This document shows, in pieces, positions 37,863 through 40,178 of a stretch of 40,178 nucleotides of DNA. Numbering within the stretch: the first letter of the stretch is position 1; each line of letters starts with the position of its first letter. The stretch is from Akkermansia muciniphila (GTDB lineage Bacteria; Verrucomicrobiota; Verrucomicrobiia; Limisphaerales; BJHT01), in NCBI GenBank assembly GCA_945861535.1, contig CAMAUZ010000075.1, positions 1 to 40,178 on the forward strand, given 5' to 3'. Under the pieces are notes generated by a model. That model worked only from the letters and a program-made list of their open reading frames with translations. It had not been told where the DNA came from and searched no databases. A program made the position numbers and the translations under genes.

Positions 37863-40076
37863 TTACGGCACCAGCACTGCGCGGTAGAAGCGCCGGGGCA
37901 GGCCGGGCGCGGTGGTGTCGGTGAAGTTGAAGGTTCCGCCCGTCGCCGTGTTGGTGCCCAGATTGGTCCAGCTCGCCAGGTTCGCGAGATTGGTGTTGGC
38001 CTCGATGCGATACTTCGCTCCCGAGTCCCCCGTGAGAGTGAAGGCAAATTGATTGCCCGCCACCCGACTCGGCCCGCTCAGTCGCGGCTTGGTGTTGATC
38101 GTGAGCACCAGCGACCGGGTCACCGACGTGGCGACGCCATCCGTCAGGCGCACGATGAAGTTGAATGTCCCGGCCGCCGCCGGCGTGCCGGAGATGAGTC
38201 CGCCCGACGACAGCGCCAGCGGCGACGGCAGCGGCTGCGACCCGTTGGCAATGCTCCAAGTGTAAGGCAGCGTCCCGCCGGAGCCTTGCAGTTGGTAGCT
38301 CGCCGCCGCGCCCACCAGCCCGTTGGCAAGCGAGGTCGTCGTGATCTGCAAAGTTGAGGCACTGATCGTGATCGAGAAACTGCGCGAGACTTGGAAGTTA
38401 CTCGCATCGTAGGCCCCCATCGTGAACGGATAGGTGCCCACCGTGGTGGGCGTGCCCGAGATCACGAACTGCTGATTGGAACTGGTGACCGTGCCGTAGG
38501 AAAAACTCAGCCCCGGCGGCAGTGAACCATTGGGGAAGGTCGAGCCATAGCCGTTCGGCGCGCCGCCCCCCGTGGTGAATGGATGCCCGCCCGACACCAG
38601 CACCTGCGTGCTGTAGGTCACCCCCACGGTGCCACCCGGCAACACTGGGTTGGCCATTTGCAGCATCGGATAAATCACCATGGACAAAAGCTGGTCCACC
38701 GTCGTAGCCGCGCCATCAGTGACGCGGACGGAGAAGAAGTTCGTCCCCGGCGTCGTGGGCGTGCCGGAAATCGTGCCATTACCGGCCAGATTCAGGCCGG
38801 CGGGCACCGGCAGCGAACCCGGACTCAGCGACCAACCGTACGCCCCCTGGCCGCCGGTTGCCTGAAGTTGTTGCGAATAGACCACTCCCGTCTGCGCCTC
38901 GGATAGGGTCGTGGTGTTCACCTGCAACGGAACATTGACCCCGGTGATTGTCAGGGACAGCGCCTTGTCCGCCGTCGCCCCGGTATTGTCCGCCACCCGC
39001 ACGAAAAAATTGAACGTCCCGCTGCTGGTCGGCGTACCGGCCAGATTGCCGTTGCCACCCAGACTCACACCCGGCGGCAACGCGCCCGAGCCGGGACTCA
39101 GCGTAAAATTGAAAAACTGACCGCACCCGGACGACTGGAGTTGCGCGCTATAGAATTGCCCCACCTGCCCGCCGCCCAACTGAGCCGACGTCGTTGTGAT
39201 TTGGAGCGCGCCACAGGCCGTCAGGGCGAAATTCGCCGTGCCGTTGGCCCCACTGATCACCACCGACTGGTTGTTCACGCAGGTGAAGCCCAGTGAACCC
39301 ACTCCCCCCTCCCCGCTGCACGACACCCCCACCTGCCACGTCCCGTTAAACACCCCGACACTGAACTGCCCATTGCCATCCGTGGAGGCATTGGCATTGA
39401 AATTGGTGCCGTTCACCGTGAACGAGGCAAAGACATTCACGTTGCCCAACGGCGCGCCGTCCCCCGTGACCCGCCCGGTGATCTGCCGGGTCACCGCCCG
39501 CGCGGCCAGCACCAGATTATTCTGATCCACCCCGTCCACCACCGTCAGTTGCCTCTGCGACGCGATCAATCCCCGCGACTGCATATCCCCATCGAACACT
39601 CCCAAGTAATACGTCCCCGCCCCCACCCCGATGTCGAAGCTCCCATCCGCCGCCGTCAGCGCATTGAAACTGCCCCCGCTGTTCTGCGGCGACGCATACA
39701 CCTCCACGCCCGCCACCCCGCTGCCGCCCGGGTCCATCACCACCCGCCCGCGCAGACGCGCCGAGGGCGGGACCGCGCCGAGATTCACCAGCAACGCCCC
39801 GCCGGCCGCCACCGTCCCATTCATCACGTTCCCCGGCGCGGGCAGCAACCCGAGCGGCAGCAGACCGTCCGTATCCGGTCCGAAGGTCACCTGCCCCGGC
39901 AACACCCCCACCGCATAGCTCCCGTCCGCAAACGTCGTCACGCCCTCCGTCCGGAAGACGCTGCGGTTCTGATCCCGCGCCTCGATCCGCACGCCCCCAA
40001 GCGGCTGCCCCAGGCTGTTGGTCAGCCGCCCATCAGTAGCATCCGGATGTTGTGATAGGTGCCTGTCGTAACGCAT
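37863..40076 (-). CDS. Putative-Ig-repeat surface protein, N-terminus apparently lost
   Basis: A 737-residue extracellular-type protein. The N-terminal third has carboxypeptidase-regulatory-like beta repeats (GRLTNSLGQPLGGVRIEA, RLRGRVVMDPGGSGVAGVEV, RQITGRVTGDGAPLGNVNV). Then come four putative Ig (He_PIG) repeats, recognisable by GxLPPGxxLxxxGxxxGTPTxxGTxxF and spaced about 90-100 residues apart. The last 50 residues form a C-terminal module (KYRIEANTNLANLASWTNLG...RRFYRAVLVP) common on verrucomicrobial secreted proteins. The only start (ATG 40076) gives no signal peptide and about 16 unrelated residues before a domain that begins in its middle. A rearrangement near 40030-40076 has therefore probably removed the true N-terminus. 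Likely role, if intact: cell-surface or secreted adhesion or glycan binding. Confidence 0.8.
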   Translation of the reverse strand: MRYDRHLSQHPDATDGRLTNSLGQPLGGVRIEARDQNRSVFRTEGVTTFADGSYAVGVLPGQVTFGPDTDGLLPLGLLPAPGNVMNGTVAAGGALLVNLGAVPPSARLRGRVVMDPGGSGVAGVEVYASPQNSGGSFNALTAADGSFDIGVGAGTYYLGVFDGDMQSRGLIASQRQLTVVDGVDQNNLVLAARAVTRQITGRVTGDGAPLGNVNVFASFTVNGTNFNANASTDGNGQFSVGVFNGTWQVGVSCSGEGGVGSLGFTCVNNQSVVISGANGTANFALTACGALQITTTSAQLGGGQVGQFYSAQLQSSGCGQFFNFTLSPGSGALPPGVSLGGNGNLAGTPTSSGTFNFFVRVADNTGATADKALSLTITGVNVPLQVNTTTLSEAQTGVVYSQQLQATGGQGAYGWSLSPGSLPVPAGLNLAGNGTISGTPTTPGTNFFSVRVTDGAATTVDQLLSMVIYPMLQMANPVLPGGTVGVTYSTQVLVSGGHPFTTGGGAPNGYGSTFPNGSLPPGLSFSYGTVTSSNQQFVISGTPTTVGTYPFTMGAYDASNFQVSRSFSITISASTLQITTTSLANGLVGAAASYQLQGSGGTLPYTWSIANGSQPLPSPLALSSGGLISGTPAAAGTFNFIVRLTDGVATSVTRSLVLTINTKPRLSGPSRVAGNQFAFTLTGDSGAKYRIEANTNLANLASWTNLGTNTATGGTFNFTDTTAPGLPRRFYRAVLVP

Positions 40077-40178
40077 TGGTCCGCAGCGGAGTGCGTTGAC
40101 ATCAGGGTGTGAGCGATTTGAACTTTTCGCCAGTTTTTCTGCGTCTTTGCTTTCAGTTTTTGCTTGCCAGAATGCTGT
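40077..40178. other. Sequence upstream of the truncated surface gene, unidentified
   Basis: AT-richer than the gene it borders and not continuing the surface protein in any reverse frame. It could be the edge of an inserted element, but I see no terminal inverted repeat within the 102 bp available. Confidence 0.4.

Overview
The window is GC-rich bacterial chromosome that looks like Verrucomicrobiota, most likely a Pedosphaera/Limisphaerales-type lineage. This placement is inferred from gene content. It carries two Tat-exported DUF1501 proteins and a Planctomycetes/Verrucomicrobia-type PSCyt1-DUF1549-DUF1553 protein. It also has an LL-diaminopimelate aminotransferase, LpxI (so a Gram-negative outer membrane with lipid A), tandem NIPSNAP and sugar-isomerase-like exported proteins, and a surface protein ending in a Y-x-I-E...RFYRA tail. 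I found no rRNA, tRNA, CRISPR array or complete insertion sequence.

Layout. 1-1230: end of an unknown gene, a reverse-strand remnant and a palindromic repeat. 1235-5816: glucose-1-dehydrogenase-like enzyme, cyclase-family hydrolase, lpxI, purB. 5882-10598: degenerate nucleotide-cyclase-like protein, a terminator/leader region, a DEAD-box helicase with a DbpA-type RNA-binding end, transaldolase. 10645-16605: repeat cluster, NarL-type two-component pair, HAD phosphatase, priA. 16705-20740 (reverse): dapL, a Tat-exported TIM-barrel protein, a small periplasmic LTxxQ protein, an Rrf2/NsrR-like regulator. 20957-21556: divergent exported YHS-truncated globin. 22248-29033: DUF1501 protein, LTA-synthase-like membrane phosphotransferase (reverse), dihaem cytochrome c, TerC, lipoprotein. 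29679-33449 (reverse): second DUF1501, Gfo/Idh/MocA oxidoreductase, double NIPSNAP. 34118-37280: a PSD1-type gene split by a frameshift at an octanucleotide repeat. 37863-40076 (reverse): a putative-Ig-repeat surface protein with an apparently missing N-terminus.

How the genes relate. Most are single-gene units. The clearest functional module is 19594-21556: an NsrR-like iron-sulfur regulator faces an exported YHS-globin across a 216-bp gap that holds a near-consensus NsrR-type palindrome. This suggests a nitric-oxide-responsive periplasmic haem protein. The histidine kinase and response regulator overlap by 56 bp and form a two-component system.

The most unusual structural feature is the intergenic DNA. 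Nearly every gap above 150 bp contains inverted repeats. Three types recur: (i) a 179-180 bp element with 20-bp perfect terminal inverted repeats, present twice in opposite orientation; (ii) palindromes whose arms are made of short tandem units, with a different unit at different loci; (iii) nested palindromes with one hairpin inside another. One type (ii) element lies inside a gene and shifts its frame.
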